In this document: piece by piece, positions 62,801 through 64,000 of the stretch
How positions within the stretch are numbered: position 1 is the stretch's first letter
Layout: the number at the start of each line of letters is the position of its first letter
Assembly (NCBI GenBank): GCA_003117195.1
Contig: BDSI01000062.1
Location: 351,726-415,725 of the forward strand
Source of the DNA: Eudorina sp. 2006-703-Eu-15
Taxonomy: Eukaryota; Chlorophyta; Chlorophyceae; Chlamydomonadales; Volvocaceae
Direction of reading: 5' to 3'
DNA length: 64,000 nt
Position numbers and translations under genes: made by a program
Notes under the pieces: model-generated
Told to the model about the DNA's origin: nothing
Seen by the model: the letters and a program-made list of their open reading frames with translations, nothing else
Database searches by the model: none

Positions 62801-64000
62801 CATGCCGTTTCCGGGAGGGCCGGACCAGCGGCGTTCGCAGGCTCCTCCTCCTCCTCCTCCTCCACTTTCTGCGTCCGTCGTTGAGTGCGCGGCGGAAGGT
62901 CCAAAACGCCTAACGGGAGAGCGCTTTCCTGCCCCGGATGCCCCCCAATCGCTTGTTGCATGCCGTACAACAGCCTTGCCGGCATGCCGTACGATGTCGC
63001 GCCGTCGGCGGCGTGCAGCGCCGTCACCGCCACTGCCAGCACCAGGTACTGCACACCGCGGGCCGACAAGGCCGTACGCAGCCGTACGGCGGTTGAGGAT
63101 GACGGCGGCAGTGGCGCCAGCGCTATCAATAATAAGCCTAGGATGTTCATAAATCCTGAACGCGACCTCTCATCGCCCATCTGCTGTTGAGCCATGCCGT
63201 ACAACGCCTCTGCAGCCGCAGTCGTACCGCTCGCTGCCACGTCACCCTGTCGTACAGCCGGCGGCGGCGCCATCAGCTCTACCTCCGTGAGCACCGCACG
63301 GGCCGCGTGGTCCAGTACGGCGCTGTCCGCCAGCTCCGCCGCCAGCTCGTCCAAGTACGACGGGGGCAGCCTGCCCTCGTCGAACTGGTACGTTTTCAGA
63401 GTCATGTTGACAGGGATTGAAAGCGCCAAAACCACTTCGGTCAGCTTGGCGTTCAGCACTGCCGCGGCATGGGGCAGGCCTTGGCCCTCCGATGGTGAGG
63501 TCGGCGCCGGCAGCAGCCCGTGGACGGCTCGAGCCGCGGCGTTGGCGGCGCAGAGGCTGCGGCTCCAGTGCCGCAGAGCGCCCATTCGGAGCAGGGCAAG
63601 AGCCAGGCGAAGCGTGGCTGCGATGGAGGTGTCGGTCGGCCGGGCGTCGGGCAAATTTGCAGAGGTCATGCGAGTTGCAGTCATGCAGATGGACACGATC
63701 CTCAGGGCCACGTCGCCCAGGTTTCTGCTCAGGCCGCTGCCGCTGCCGCCGCCCTGTCGAGCCCCCAAGGCCGAGTCGCCAAGCAAGCCACTGATCCCGC
63801 TGGTGCTGCGCGGCATGTCGATGATGTTGGAACTGGCCGACCCGGGCGGTGCTGCGCGGCATGTCGATGATGTTGGAACTGGCCGACCCGGGCGGTGAGT
63901 CATCGAAGGAGAGCGCGAAGACGGTCAACAGCGCGCGGCAGACGGCCTCATTGCGGAGAATCGCTGGCCAAAACGCTTGTTCCGTTGATTCGGGCATGAT
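59830..64000 (-). CDS. MYND zinc-finger protein, copy 3 (5' end outside the window, frameshifted)
   Basis: Exon 2 is 61700-59830 (acceptor TTTGAAG, ending TAA). Exon 1 ends at 62043 (GGCG|GTAAGA) and extends past the right edge. Landmarks shared with copy 1 are FALSFDDSPPGSASSNI, LRMGALRHWSRSLCAA, FDEGRLPPSYLDEL, ALRIGRLAVDSARVW, LGHVAWWLGTGSV, AAALTGGLLPALERLLRRAC and PYMLAYGSDRQVASFAATL. The MYND finger is intact near the C-terminus (CSNPAC, ACGRCRTVSYCSRDC, HWAAGHKAEC). A 46-bp tandem duplication at 63803-63894 puts the upstream part of exon 1 out of frame with the rest, so this copy may be inactive, may use a later start, or the duplication may be an assembly error. Confidence 0.7.
63803..63894. 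repeat. 46-bp tandem duplication in MYND copy 3 exon 1
   Basis: Two identical 46-bp units (63803-63848, 63849-63894) each begin GTGCTGCGCGGCATGTCG and end CCGACCCGGGCG. Copies 1 and 2 have the corresponding sequence once (47861-47909, 56386-56430). Forty-six is not a multiple of three, so the reading frame changes across it. Confidence 0.95.

Overview
The window comes from the nuclear genome of a volvocine green alga (Chlamydomonas-like). The signs are high GC, many short exons with GTGAGT, GTGCGT or GTGGGT donors and C-rich acceptors, TGTAA-type poly(A) signals, a ciliary IFT gene next to a chloroplast FtsH gene, Ala/Gly/Gln-rich proteins, and a tandem array of large MYND-finger genes of a kind I recall as expanded in Chlamydomonas. 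Gene models were made by reading reading-frame, splice-site and phase continuity by eye against remembered families. No alignment or search was run.

Layout. (1) 18021-609, minus: IFT140, the IFT-A subunit with N-terminal WD repeats and C-terminal TPRs, in 33 recognised exons. Codon phase is continuous except across a 257-N assembly gap, where a short exon appears to be missing. (2) 19062-22790, plus: a small BAH-domain protein, divergent from IFT140 across about 1 kb. (3) 23646-26172, plus: a low-complexity protein of unknown function with an 11-residue repeat coded by a 33-bp tandem repeat. (4) 26.2-28.9 kb: non-coding, with a 34-bp-stem hairpin and a short element with terminal inverted repeats. 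(5) 33695-28868, minus: chloroplast FTSH2-type thylakoid protease, 11 exons, complete. (6) 33981-41721, plus: a divergent CCT/TCP-1-like chaperonin, best compared with the BBS chaperonin-like group (MKKS/BBS10/BBS12), 15 exons. (7) 43.4-64 kb: a segmentally duplicated array of MYND zinc-finger genes on the minus strand. Copy 1 is mostly intact but split by a retroelement piece. Copy 2 is a pseudogene holding a 3.5-kb insertion with two giant hairpins. Copy 3 runs off the right edge and is frameshifted by a 46-bp tandem duplication.

Functional links are limited. IFT140 (retrograde ciliary transport, membrane cargo import) and the BBS-type chaperonin (family role: BBSome assembly) are both ciliary but not adjacent. 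FTSH2 and the chaperonin share a 285-bp divergent promoter region. The MYND array looks like a fast-evolving lineage-specific family.

Most notable finding: a complete hammerhead ribozyme (48540-48477, minus) inside a roughly 1.08-kb insertion in the CAG/poly-Gln tract of MYND copy 1. It carries every conserved core nucleotide and a paired stem I, and points to a Penelope-like element or retrozyme. Also notable are two adjacent long inverted repeats (53.06-53.96 and 54.02-55.38 kb) that would fold into long dsRNA, three families of short motifs scattered through introns, and repeated duplication of exon 3' ends with their splice donors into the following introns of IFT140.
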